Of a stretch of DNA of 64,000 nucleotides, positions 1 through 12,158 are shown one piece after another (the stretch's first letter is position 1; every line of letters begins with the position of its first letter). Where the stretch lies: the NCBI RefSeq assembly GCF_963678635.1, contig NC_087065.1:78563396-78627395 (forward strand), given 5' to 3'. Origin of the DNA: Symsagittifera roscoffensis (lineage: Eukaryota; Xenacoelomorpha; Acoela; Convolutidae). The notes under the pieces were generated by a model. The model saw only the letters and a list, made by a program, of their open reading frames with translations, had not been told where the DNA came from and ran no database searches. Both the position numbers and the translations under genes were made by a program.

Positions 1-2480
1 GTAATGGTAGTGTATCCACTCTCAGAGCTACAATTGCCAGTTGATGTGATCTTTTTTCTATTGAACCAGACGTAATGGTAAGGTATCCACTCTAGGAGCT
101 ACAACTGCCAGATGATGTGACCTTTTTTCTTTTGAAATAGACGTAATGGTAGGATATCCACTCTCAGAGCTACAACTGCCAGATGATTTGATCTTTTTTT
201 TATTGAACTAGACGTAATTGTAGGGTATCCACTCTAGGAGCTTTAACTGCCAGTTGATGTGATCTTTTTTCTGTTGAACTAGACGTAATGGTAGGGTATC
301 CACTCTCAGAGCTACAACTGCCAGAAGATGTGATCTATTTTCTTTTGAACTAGAAGTAATGGTAATGTATCCCTTCTCAGAGCTACCACTGCCAGATGAT
401 GTGATCTTTTTTCTATTGAATTAGACATAATAGTAGTGTATCCACTCTCAGAGCTATAACTGCCAGTTGATGTGATCTTTTTTCTATTGAACTAGACCTA
501 ATGGTAGGGTATCCACTTTCATAGCTACAACTGCCAGATGGTGTGATCTTTTTTCTATTGAACTAGACGTAATGGTAGGGTATCCACTCTCAGAGCTACA
601 ACTGCCAGATGATGTGATCTTTTTTCTATTGAATTAGACATAATGATAGGGTATCCATTCTCAGAGCTACAACAGCCAGATTTTGTGATCTATTTTCTAT
701 TGAACTAGACGTAATTGTACGGTATCCATTCCCAGAGCTATAACTGCCAGATGATTTGATCTTTTTTCTTTTGGAATAGACGTAATGGTATTGTATCAAC
801 TCTCAGAGCTACAACTGCCAGATGATGTGATCTTTTTCAATTGAACTAGGCGTAATGGTAGTGTATCCACTCTCAGAGCTACAACTGCCAGTTGATGTGA
901 TCTTTTTTCTATTGAACCAGACGTAATGGTAGGGTATCCACTCTAGGAGCTACAACTGCCAGATGATGTGAACTTTTTTCTTTTGAAATAGACGTAATGG
1001 TATAGGATATCCACTCTCAGAGCTACAACTGCCAGATGATTTGATCTTTTTTTTATTGAACTAGACGTAATGGTAGGGTATCCACTCTAGGAGCTTTAAC
1101 TGCCAGTTGATGTGATCTTTTTTCTATTGAATTAGATGTAATGGTAGGGTATCCACTCTCAGAGCTACAACTGCCAGAAGATGTGATCTATTTTCTTTTG
1201 AACTAGAAGAAATGGTAATGTATCCATTCTCAGAGCTACCACTGCCAGGTGATGTGATCTTTTTTCTATTGAACTAGACATAATAGTAGTGTATCCACTC
1301 TCAGAGCTATAACTGCCAGTTGATATGATCTTTAATCTATTGAACTAGACCTAATGGTAGGGTATCCACTTTCATAGCTACAACTGCCAGATGGTGTGAT
1401 CTTTTTTCTATTGAACTAGACGTAATGGTAGGGTATCCACTCTCAGAGCTACAACTGCCAGATGATGTGATCTTTTTTCTATTGAATTAGACATAATGAT
1501 AGGGTATCCATTCTCAGAGCTACAACAGCCAGATTTTGTGATCTATTTTCTATTGAACTAGACGCAATGGTAGAGTATCCACTCTAGGAGCTACAACTGC
1601 CAGATGATGTGATCTTTTTTCTTTTGGAATAGACGTAATGGTATTGTATCAACTCTCAGAGCTACAACTGCCAGATGATGTGATCTTTTTCAATTGAACT
1701 AGGCGTAATGGTAGTGTATCCACTCTCAGAGCTACAACTGCCAGTTGATGTAATCTTTTTTCTATTGAACCAGACGTAATGGTAGGGTATCCACTCTAGG
1801 AGCTACAACTGCCAGATGATGTGAACTTTTTTCTTTTGAAATAGACGTAATGGTAGGATATCCACTCTCAGAGCTACAACTGCCAGATGATTTGATCTTT
1901 TTTTATTGAACTAGACGTAATGGTAGGGTATCCACTCTAGGAGCTTTAACTGCCAGTTGATGTGATCTTTTTTCTATTGAATTAGATGTAATGGTAGGGT
2001 ATCTACTCTCAGAGCTACAACTGCCAGAAGATGTGATCTATTTTCTTTTGAACTAGAAGTAATGGTAATGTATCCATTCTCAGAGCTACCACTGCCAGAT
2101 GATGTGATCTTTTTTCTATTGAACTAGACATAATAGTAGTGTATCCACTCCCAGAGCTATAACTGCCAGTTGATGTGATCTTTTTTCTATTGAACTAGAC
2201 CTAATGGTAGGGTATCCACTTTCATAGCTACAACTGCCAGATGGTGTGATCTTTTTTCTATTGAACTAGACGTAATGGTAGGGTATCCACTCTCAGAGCT
2301 ACAACTGCCAGAGGATGTGATCTTTTTTCTATTGAATTAGACATAATGATAGGGTATCCATTCTCAGAGCTACAACAGCCAGATTTTGTGATCTATTTTC
2401 TATTGAACTAGACGTAATTGTACGGTATCCATTCCCAGAGCTATAACTGCCAGATGATTTGATCTTTTTTCTATTGAACT
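1..2480. repeat. 12-monomer higher-order repeat, period about 852 bp
   Basis: Specific monomer variants recur in the same order. The variant ending ATTGAACCAGAC begins at 1, 852 and 1705, and the same series of neighbours follows each time. These include a GGATATCC variant, a CTAGGAGCTTTAACTGCC variant, an AAGATGTGATCTATTTT variant and an ATTTTGTGATC variant. Spacing is 851 and 853 bp, which is 12 monomers of 71 bp. The third period is rearranged near its end. Confidence 0.85.
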
Positions 2481-2927
2481 AGACGCAATGGTAGAGTATC
2501 CACTCTAGGAGCTACAACTGCCAGATGATGTGATCTTTTATCTTTTGGAATAGACGTAATGGTAGGGTATCCACTCTCAGAGCTACAACTGCCAGTTGAT
2601 GTGATCTTTTTTCTATTGAATTAGACATAATGATAGGGTATCCATTCTCAGAGCTACAACAGCCAGATGATGTGATCTTTGTTCTATTGAACTAGACGTA
2701 ATGGTATTGTATCAACTCTCAGAGCTACAACTGCCAGATGATGTGATCTTTTTTTCTATTGAACTATACGTAATGGTGGGGTATCCACTGTCAGAGTTAC
2801 AACTGCCAGATGATGTGATCTTTTTTCCAATGAACTAGACGTAATAGTAGGGTATCCACTCTCAGAGCTACAAATGCCAGATGATGTGATCTTTTTTCTA
2901 TTGAACTAGACGTAATGGTAGGGTATC

Positions 2928-4090
2928 CACTCTCAGAGCTACAACTGCCAGATGATGTGATCTTTTTTCTATTGAATTAGACATAATGATAAGGTATCCA
3001 TTCTCAGAGCTACAACAGCCAGATTTTGTGATCTATTTTCTATTGAACTAGACGTAATTGTACGGTATCCATTCCCAGAGCTATAACTGCCAGATGATTT
3101 GATCTTTTTTCTATTGAACTAGACGCAATGGTAGAGTATCCACTCTAGGAGCTACAACTGCCAGATGATGTGATCTTTTATCTTTTGGAATAGACGTAAT
3201 GGTAGGGTATCCACTCTCAGAGCTACAACTGCCAGATGATGTGATTTTTTCTATTGAGTTAGACGTAATGGTAGGTTATCCACTCTAGGAGCTACAACTA
3301 CCAGTTGATGTGATCTTTTTTTCTATTGAACTAGACGTAATGGTAGTATACCACTCTCAGAGCTACAACTGCCAGATGATGTGATCTTTTTTCTATTGAA
3401 CTAGACGTAATGGTATTGTATCAACTCTCAGAGCTACAACTGCCAGATGATATGATCTTTTTTTCTATTGAACTATACGTAATGGTAGGGTATCCACTCT
3501 CAGAGCTACAACTGCCAGATGATGTGATCTTTTTTCTATTGAATTAGACATAATGATAAGGTATCCATTCTCAGAGCTACAACAGCCAGATTTTGTGATC
3601 TATTTTCTATTGAACTAGACGTAATTGTACGGTATCCATTCCCAGAGCTATAACTGCCAGATGATTTGATCTTTTTTCTATTGAACTAGACGCAATGGTA
3701 GAGTATCCACTCTAGGAGCTACAACTGCCAGATGATGTGATCTTTTATCTTTTGGAATAGACGTAATGGTAGGGTATCCACTCTCAGAGCTACAACTGCC
3801 AGATGATGTGATTTTTTTCTATTGAGTTAGACGTAATGGTAGGTTATCCACTCTAGGAGCTACAACTACCAGTTGATGTGATCTTTTTTTCTATTGAACT
3901 AGACGTAATGGTAGTATACCCACTCTCAGAGCTACAACTGCCAGATGATGTGATCTTTTTTCTATTGAACTAGACGTAATGGTATTGTATCAACTCTCAG
4001 AGCTACAACTGCCAGATGATATGATCTTTTTTTCTATTGAACTATACGTAATGGTGGGGTATCCACTGTCAGAGTTACAACTGCCAGATG
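2928..4090. repeat. 8-monomer higher-order repeat, period about 568 bp
   Basis: A block starting at the GAATTAGACATAATGATAAGG variant recurs 567 bp apart (near 2971 and 3538). It is followed by the same run of variants, including GACGTAATTGTACGG, GACGCAATGGTAGAG and the short TGATTTTTT variant. The period is 8 monomers. A further two-monomer duplication is visible around 4090-4380. Confidence 0.75.
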
Positions 4091-4817
4091 ATGTGATCTT
4101 TTTTCTAATGAACTAGACGTAATAGTAGGGTATCCACTCTCAGAGCTACAAATGCCAGATGATGTGATCTTTTTTCTATTGAACTGGACATAATGTTAGG
4201 GTATCTACTCTCAGAGCTACAACTGCCAGATGATGTGATCTTTTTTCTAATGAACTAGACGTAATAGTAGGGTATCCACTCTCAGAGCTACAAATGCCAG
4301 ATGATGTGATCTTTTTTCTATTGAACTGGACGTAATGTTAGGGTATCTACTCTCAGAGCTACAACTGCCAGATGATGTGATCTTTTTCAATTGAACTAGA
4401 CGTAATGGTAGGGTATCTACTCTAGGAGCTACAACTGCCAGATGATGTGATCTTTTTTCTTTTGAAATAGACGTAATGATAGGGTATCCACTCTCAGAGC
4501 TTCAACTGCCAGATGATTTGATCTTTTTTTTATTGAACTAGACGTAATGGTAGAGTATCTACTCTAGGAGCTACAACCGCCAGATGATGTAATCTTTTTT
4601 CTATTGAGCTAGACGTAATGGTAAGGTATCCACTCTCTGAGCTGCAACTGCCAGATGGTGTGATCTTTTTTCTATTGAACTAGACGTAAAGTTAGGGTAT
4701 CCACTCTCAGGGCTACAACTGCCAGATGATGTGACCTTTTTCTATTGAACTAATTATAATGGTAGTTTATCCACTCTCAGAGCTACAACTGCCAGATGAT
4801 GTGATCTTATACTGGTC

Positions 4818-7007
4818 TTGTAAAATAGTTTGAAAGAAATTGGTCATGGTTTTGATATATATTTGAATATATCGGTTGTTCATATATAATGGGCTCATAG
4901 TCATTTTCAACATTTATCATGTTAATTGAAATTGTGTTTTCTGCATCACTTTCGCTATCTGTGAATTCGCAATTGATGTTGTGTTTAATTGCAATTCTGT
5001 GCTTTCGTTATTGTCAATACCGGGGGGGGGGGGTCTGCTTGAGTTTCTTCAATTACTTGATTGATTTGTCTTTGATGTTTAGGTGTATTACTCCTATAAT
5101 TGTGTTGTGAATTTTGACAATGTGTGTTATTCCTATGTGGTGGTTGAGAGTAGTTTCTTTGTCTGTTGTTATAGCTTGAGCTTCTGTTCTGTGAAATATT
5201 GCGTGATCTATTTTGATAATTATTATGTTTTGATCTATAGTTTGAATAATCGCGTGATCAATTATTTTGATTTCTAGTGTTTCGATTGTTTGATCGTTAG
5301 AATAATTTCTAACCGATTAAATGTTCCGATCGTTAGAATAATTTCTATACCGATTGTATGAGGAGTTTCTAGATCTATTATTTGAATAATTTAGATTTCT
5401 AGAATTTGAATGGGATTTGTCGTTAAATCTGTGTTGATTTGAATTTGATCTTGAATAATTATTTTGATGTTGATTTTTTCGACTATTTGATCGACTATAT
5501 ATGTTTTGTGAGAAATTTTGTGAAATTCTTTGGTATGGTGATCATCCTCTATAAATTGTATAATAGGGTGATTGTTGTCTAGAGTAGTTGGAGTTATTTG
5601 GAAGGGGCTTACCTGAACTACTATTGCTATGAATGTTTTTGTTGGGTAGATTTTGATCTTTTTTCATGTTTTGATGAAAACGTTTGTTGGGTTCTCTATG
5701 TTTTGGTGGTTTATTTTAGTTATCTTGTTGTTTTTGTCTGCATTCAGCGATACTGTGTCCGTATCGTCGACAATAATTACACCATTTTTTTGAATGATGG
5801 TTTGCCTTTAAATTTTGGGTTTTTTTTCGTAAATGTTCAAAGTTTTGGTGATTTTTTCGGATAAATCAGTATCATAGTCGTTGATATTGTTTATGTGCAA
5901 AAAAGTGGTCTGGATGTTGTTTACATATTGAAGTTTTAAATTTTCTGTTTCTTCCATTTTCATAATGATTTCTGCTTGTTCTAGTTCATCTACTAGTTGC
6001 CTAAAATCTGAATCTGGTTCTCGGATTGAGGAAGGACATGATGCTCTCTTTTTTATTGCTATTTTTCGTAATTGAGGTGTTAGAGTCATCATTAGGATTT
6101 CTGTCATCTTTGTGTTTTTATAATCATGAGTATTAAGTGAATATGCTTTTCGGACTAGTGTTTCTATTCTTACTGCCAGTTGTTTTATTGTTTCATTAGG
6201 TAGTCTACGAATTTTGTTGCATAAAACTCTTTGATGTTGTTTGTTTCTTGCTGAGTCAAACATTTTTGTGAATTCTTGTGCGGATCTTTTCCAATCTGAC
6301 TTTATTTCTATAGGTAAAACTGAAAACCATTTTTCAGCTGCGCCGTCAAGGGTAGTTTGGATTAGAGCTGTGCGTCTATAAATCCAATTTTGATGAAGTG
6401 GCGTGTTAACTGGTTCAGGTCCTATATTTAAAATTAAATTTGCTGTGACTGCGTTTAGATAATCTTCTACAGAGTATTCAGGATCTGTGCCTTTGAATAC
6501 CATTAGTCGTTTATTTGATGTTATTGATGATCCACCCATTATGTATGGATTCATAGTCATTTGTAGGTATTCTGCGGCATGTGGCATTTGAGAAAAAATT
6601 TTTAGTTGGCTTTTTGTTATTTCGTGTTGTTGTAAATAAAATGGTAGTGGGATTTCATTTTGCATCTGAGTTGGTTGGTTTGAATTTGTATTAACTGGAT
6701 TTTGTTGTTGAAAATTATGGTTGTAAGGTGTTGGGTTAGTTCTAGGTTGTCATATTTGTTCATTTCGTGTGTATGGTTCGAAAATATCTGGTTGATCAAT
6801 ACTGTAAGAACGAGGTCTTGGATTTGAGGAAATTCGTTGTTGATTTTGATTATAGTATTCATCATCGTCTGATGGAAAATAATTTTGTGCGTAATGATGA
6901 GGTTGATTTCTAGTATGGTATTTATTTGCATTGTGTTTCCGTGGTTGGAAAAAAGGGTAGTTTCCATCTTGTTCTTGCGAGGATTGTGGTTGATTATGAA
7001 AATTCAC
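4818..7007 (-). pseudogene. retrotransposon Gag-like polyprotein, copy 1 (decayed)
   Basis: This is a Gag-type protein of an LTR-like retroelement. An Asn/Gln-rich N-terminal part (7007-6750) and the main Gag domain (6665-5808, 285 codons) lie in the same frame. They are separated by one TGA near 6748 where copy 3 has GGA. The central region (EKWFSVLPIE, RVLCNKIRRLPNETIKQLAV) looks like a retrotransposon capsid domain, with helical, charged segments after residue 100. Downstream, in a shifted frame at 5784-5740, lies a CCHC zinc knuckle (WCNYCRRYGHSIAEC; CX2CX4HX4C), which binds nucleic acid in Gag proteins. A Ser/Arg/Asn-rich tail runs to about 4900. The frame is lost at a 7-T run before the knuckle and at a 12-G run at 5022-5033. 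No protease, reverse transcriptase or integrase follows; satellite begins instead. The precise retroelement clade is not recognised. Confidence 0.8.
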
Positions 7008-7084
7008 TGAGTTTTAGATTTGTTGTGGTACATTTTGACTTTGTGTAAATATTTGAGTATTTGTTTTTGTTTTGCCGTTTTGTG

Positions 7085-8449
7085 ATCTACGATGTGATCT
7101 ATTTTCTTTTGAACTAGACGTAATGGTAGGGTATCTACTCTCAGAGCTACAACTGCCAGATGATGTAATCTTTTTTCTATTGAACTAGACCTAATGGTAG
7201 GGTATCCACTCTCAGAGCTACAACTGTCAGATGTTTTGATCTTTTTTTTATTGAACTAGACGTAATGGTAGGGTATCCACTGTCAGAGCTACAACTGCCA
7301 GATGATGTGATCTTTTTTTTATTGAACTAGACGTAATGATAGGGTATCTATTCTCAGAGCTACAACAGCCAGATTATGCGATATATTTTCTATTGAACTA
7401 GACGTAATTGTACGGTATCCATTCCCAGAGCTATAACAACCAGATGATTTGATTTTTTTTCTATTGAACTAGACGCAAAGGTAGAGCATCCACTCTAGGA
7501 GCTACAACTGCCAGATGATGTGGTCTTTTTTCTTTTGGAATAGACGTAATGGTAGGGTATCCACTCTCAGAGCTACAACTGCCAGATGATGTGATCTTTT
7601 TTTCTACTGAATTAGACGTAATGGTAGGGTATCCACTCTAGGAGCTACAACTGCCAGTTGATGTGATCTTTTTTTCTATTGAAGTAGACGTAATGGTAGT
7701 ATATCCACTCTCAGAGCTACAACTGCCAGATGATGTGATCTTTTTTCTATTGAACTAGACGTAATGGTAGTGTATCAACTCTCAGAGCTACAACTGCCAG
7801 TTGATGTGATCTTTTTTCTTTTGAACTAGACGCAATGGTGGGGTATCCACTGTCAGAGTTACAACTGCCAGATGATGTGATCTTTTTTCTAATGAACTAG
7901 ACGTAATAGTAGGTTATCCACTCTCAGAGCTACAAATGCCAGATGATGTGATCTTTTTCTATTGAACTAGACGTAATGGTAGGGTATCCACTCTAGGAGC
8001 TACAACTGCCAGAAGATGTGATCGTTTTTCTTTTGAAATAGACGTAATGGTAGGGTATCCACTTTCAGAGCTACAACTGCCAGATGATTTGATCTTTTTT
8101 CTATTGAACTAGACGTAATGGTAGGGTATCCACTCTAGGAGCTACAACTGCCAGTTGATGTGATCTTTTTTCTTTTGAACTAGACGTAATGGTAGGGTAT
8201 CCACTCTCAGAGCTACAAAATCCAGATGATGTAATCTTTTTTCTATTGAGCTAGACGTAATGGTAAGGTATCCACTCTCAGAGCTGCAACTGCCAGATGG
8301 TGTGATCTTTTTTCTATTGAACTAGACGTAAAGTTAGGGTATCCACTCTCAGAGCTACAAGTGCCAGATGATGTGACCTTTTTCTATTGAACTAATTATA
8401 ATGGTAGTTTATCCACTCTCAGAGCTACAACTGCCAGATGATGTGATCT
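7085..8449. repeat. 71-bp satellite array B
   Basis: About 19 monomers of the same 71-bp family. It starts in the middle of a monomer, fused to gag upstream sequence at a TGTGATCT microhomology, and ends at the same position as array A (GATGTGATCTTATACTGG). The monomers near its right end match those of array A around 4440-4808. Confidence 0.95.
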
Positions 8450-8456
8450 TATACTG

Positions 8457-10645
8457 GTCTTGTAAAATAGTTTAAATGAAATTGGTCATGGTTTTGATAT
8501 ATATTTGAAAATATCGGTTGTTCATATATAATGGGCTCATAGTCATTTTCAACATTTATCATGTTAATTGAAATTGTGTTTTCTGTATCACTTTTGCTAT
8601 CTGTGAATTCGCAATTGATGTTGTGTTTAATTGCAATTCTGTGCTTTCGTTATTGTCAATACCGGGGGGGGGTCTGCTTGAGTTTCTTCAATTACTTGAT
8701 TGATTTGTCTTTGATGTTTAGGTGTATTACTCCTATAATTGTGTTGTGAATTTTGACAATGTGTGTTATTCCTATGTGGTGGTTGAGAGTAGTTTCTTTG
8801 TCTGTTGTTATAGCTTGAGCTTCTGTTCTGTGAAATATTGCGTGATCTATTTTGATAATTATTATGTTTTGATCTATAGTTTGAATAATCGCGTGATCAA
8901 TTATTTTGATTTCTAGTGTTTCGATTGTTTGATCGTTAGAATAATTTCTAACCGATTAAGTGTTCCGATCGTTAGAATAATTTCTATACCGATTGTATGA
9001 GGAGTTTCTAGATCTATCATTTGAATAATTTCGATTTCTAGAATTTGAATGGGATTTGTCGTTAAATCTGTGTTGATTTGAATTTGATCTTGAATAATTA
9101 TTTTGATGTTGATTTTTTCGACTATTTGATCGACTATATATGTTTTGTGAGAAATTTTGTGAAATTCTTTGGTATGGTGATCATCCTCTAGAAATTGTAT
9201 AATAGGGTGATTGTTGTCTAGAGTAGTTGGAGTTATTTGGAAGGGGCTTACCTGAACTACTATTGCTATGAATGTTTTGTTGGGTAGATTTTGATCTTTT
9301 TTCATGTTTTGATGAAAACGTTTGTTGGGTTCTCTATGTTTTGGTGGTTTATTTTAGTTATCTTGTTGTTTTTGTCTGCATTCAGCGATACTGTGTCCGT
9401 ATCGTCGACAATAATTACACCATTTTTTTGAATGATGGTTTGCCTTTAAATTTTGGGTTTTTTTTCGTAAATGTTCAAAGTTTTGGTGATTTTTTCGGAT
9501 AAATCAGTATCATAGTCGTTGATATTGTTTATGTGCAAAAAAGTGGTCTGGATGTTGTTTACATATTGAAGTTTTAAATTTTCTGTTTCTTCCATTTTCA
9601 TAATGATTTCTGCTTGTTCTAGTTCATCTACTAGTTGCCTAAAATCTGAATCTGGTTCTCGGATTGAGGAAGGACATGATGCTCTCTTTTTTATTGCTAT
9701 TTTTCGTAATTGAGGTGTTAGAGTCATCATTAGGATTTCTGTCATCTTTGTGTTTTTATAATCATGAGTATTAAGTGAATATGCTTTTCGGAATAGTGTT
9801 TCTATTCTTACTGCCAGTTGTTTTATTGTTTCATTAGGTAGTCTACGAATTTTGTTGCATAAAACTCTTTGATGTTGTTTGTTTCTTGCTGAGTCAAACA
9901 TTTTTGTGAATTCTTGTGCGGATCTTTTCCAATCTGACTTTATTTCTATAGGTAAAACTGAAAACCATTTTTCAGCTGCGCCGTCAAGGGTAGTTTGGAT
10001 TAGAGCTGTGCGTCTATAAATCCAATTTTGATGAAGTGGCGTGTTAACTGGTTCAGGTCCTATATTTAAAATTAAATTTGCTGTGACTGCGTTTAGATAA
10101 TCTTCTACAGAGTATTCAGGATCTGTGCCTTTGAATACCATTAGTCGTTTATTTGATGTTATTGATGATCCACCCATTATGTATGGATTCATAGTCATTT
10201 GTAGGTATTCTGCGGCATGTGGCATTTGAGAAAAAATTTTTAGTTGGCTTTTTGTTATTTCGTGTTGTTGTAAATAAAATGGTAGTGGGATTTCATTTTG
10301 CATCTGAGTTGGTTGGTTTGAATTTGTATTAACTGGATTTTGTTGTTGAAAATTATGGTTGTAAGGTGTTGGGTTAATTCTAGGTTGTCATATTTGTTCA
10401 TTTCGTGTGTATGGTTCGAAAATATCTGGTTGATCAATACTGTAAGAACGAGGTCTTGGATTTGAGGAAATTCGTTGGTGATTTTGATTATAGTATTCAT
10501 CATCGTCTGATGGAAAATAATTTTGTGCGTAATGATGAGGTTGATTTCTAGTATGGTATTTATTTGCATTGTGTTTCCGTGGTTGGAAAAAAGGGTAGTT
10601 TCCATCTTGTTCTTGCGAGGATTGTGGTTGATTATGAAAATTCAC
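8457..10645 (-). pseudogene. retrotransposon Gag-like polyprotein, copy 2 (decayed)
   Basis: A near-identical duplicate of copy 1, shifted by 3638 bp. The main Gag frame runs 10303-9446 (285 codons) and the N-terminal Asn/Gln-rich part 10645-10388, again with an in-frame TGA between them. The CCHC zinc knuckle is at 9422-9378 and intact, but it lies in a shifted frame because of the same 7-T run as in copy 1. Differences from copy 1 are few, for example V to F in the ETLVRK segment and a 9-G run instead of 12. The shared defects show that the duplication happened after the gene was already broken. Confidence 0.8.
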
Positions 10646-10722
10646 TGAGTTTTAGATTTGTTGTGGTACATTTTGACTTTGTGTAAATATTTGAGTATTT
10701 GTTTTTGTTTTGCCGTTTTGTG

Positions 10723-12151
10723 ATCTACGATGTGATCTATTTTCTTTTGAACTAGACGTAATGGTAGGGTATATACTCTCAGAGCTACAACTGCCAGATG
10801 ATGTAATCTTTTTTCTATTGAACTAGACCTAATGGTAGGGTATCCACTCTCAGAGCTACAACCGTCAGATGTTTTGATCTTTTTTTTTTTGAACTAGACG
10901 TAATGGTAGGGTATCCACTGTCAGAGCTACAACTGCCAGATGATGTGATCTTTTTTTTATTGAACTAGACGTAATGATAGGGTATCTATTCTCAGAGCTA
11001 CAACAGCCAGATTATGCGATCTATTTTCTATTGAACTAGACGTAATTGTACGGTATCCATTCCCAGAGCTATAACAACCAGATGATTTGATTTTTTTTCT
11101 ATTGAACTAGACGCAAAGGTAGAGCATCCACTCTAGGAGCTACAACTGCCAGATGATGTGGTCTTTTTTCTTTTGGAATAGACGTAATGGTAGGGTATCC
11201 ACTCTCAGAGCTACAACTGCCAGATGATGTGATCTTTTTTTCTACTGAATTAGACGTAATGGTAGGGTATCCACTCTAGGAGCTACAACTGCCAGTTGAT
11301 GTGATCTTTTTTCTATTGAAGTAGACGTAATGGTAGTATATCCACTCTCAGAGCTACAACTGCCAGATGATGTGATCTTTTTTCTATTGAACTAGACGTA
11401 ATGGTAGTGTATCAACTCTCAGAGCTACAACTGCCAGTTGATGTGATCTTTTTTCTTTTGAACTAGACGCAATGGTGGGGTATCCACTGTCAGAGTTACA
11501 ACTGCCAGATGATGTGATCTTTTTTCTAATGAACTAGACGTAATAGTAGGTTATCCACTCTCAGAGCTACAAATGCCAGATGATGTGATCTTTTTCTATT
11601 GAACTAGACGTAATGGTAGGGTATCCACTCTAGGAGCTACAACTGCCAGAAGATGTGATCGTTTTTCTTTTGAAATAGACGTAATGGTAGGGTATCCACT
11701 TTCAGAGCTACAACTGTCAGATGATTTGATCTTTTTTCTATTGAACTAGACGTAATGGTAGGGTATCCACTCTAGGAGCTACAACTGCCAGTTGATGTGA
11801 TCTTTTTTCTTTTGAACTAGACGTAATGGTAGGGTATCCACTCTCAGAGCTACAAAATCCAGATGATGTAATCTTTTTTCTATTGAGCTAGACGTAATGG
11901 TAAGGTATCCACTCTCAGAGCTGCAACTGCCAGTTGATGTGATCTTTTTTCTTTTGAACTAGACGTAATGGTAGGGTATCCACTCTCAGAGCTACAAAAT
12001 CCAGATGGTGTGATCTTTTTTCTATTGAACTAGACGTAAAGTTAGGGTATCCACTCTCAGAGCTACAAGTGCCAGATGATGTGACCTTTTTCTATTGAAC
12101 TAATTATAATGGTAGTTTATCCACTCTCAGAGCTACAACTGCCAGATGATG
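10723..12151. repeat. 71-bp satellite array C
   Basis: About 20 monomers, aligned unit by unit with array B. It has one additional monomer carrying the CTACAAAATCCAGATG variant near 11,990. It ends at the same junction with gag sequence as arrays A and B. Confidence 0.95.
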
Positions 12152-12158
12152 TGATCTT

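Larger units (their letters stand above)
1..4808. repeat. 71-bp satellite array A
   Basis: About 67 head-to-tail monomers of 71 bp. Monomer starts (GTAATGGTAG...) fall at 1, 72 and 143. Each monomer contains a CTCAGAGCTACAACTGCC core, a short T-tract (CTTTTTTCT) and the end ATTGAACTAGAC. Monomers differ by substitutions and 1-3 bp indels. There is no unique spacer between units and no open frame of note. The array is cut at the left window edge, so its full length is unknown. The right end joins gag sequence in the middle of a monomer, after GATGATGTGATCTTATACTGG. A centromeric or heterochromatic satellite is possible but not shown by sequence alone. Confidence 0.97.
4809..12151. repeat. 3.64-kb tandem duplication of gag block plus satellite
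   Basis: The block at 4809-8449 (gag copy 1 plus array B) and the block at 8450-12151 (gag copy 2 plus array C) are direct repeats. Equivalent gag positions are 3638 bp apart (5808/9446, 6617/10255) and nearly identical. Array C has one additional monomer (around 11,930-12,000) compared with array B. The junction between gag and satellite on the high-coordinate side has the same sequence in both (near 7085 and 10,723), so the junction predates the duplication. A third gag copy follows at 12,159, more diverged, with its native upstream sequence. Confidence 0.93.

Noticed and set aside
1-4808. CRISPR-like array
   Set aside because: Units are contiguous 71-bp monomers without unique spacers, and the window is eukaryotic.
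5784-5808. Programmed frameshift between the Gag domain and the zinc knuckle
   Set aside because: The 7-T run is 6 T in copy 3, and several other frameshifts and stops exist. Decay or homopolymer error is the simpler explanation.
4919-5864. Plus-strand ORFs opposite gag (e.g. 5083-5277, 5598-5864)
   Set aside because: Antisense shadows of the gag tail, rich in Phe, Cys, Tyr and Val owing to T-rich sequence.
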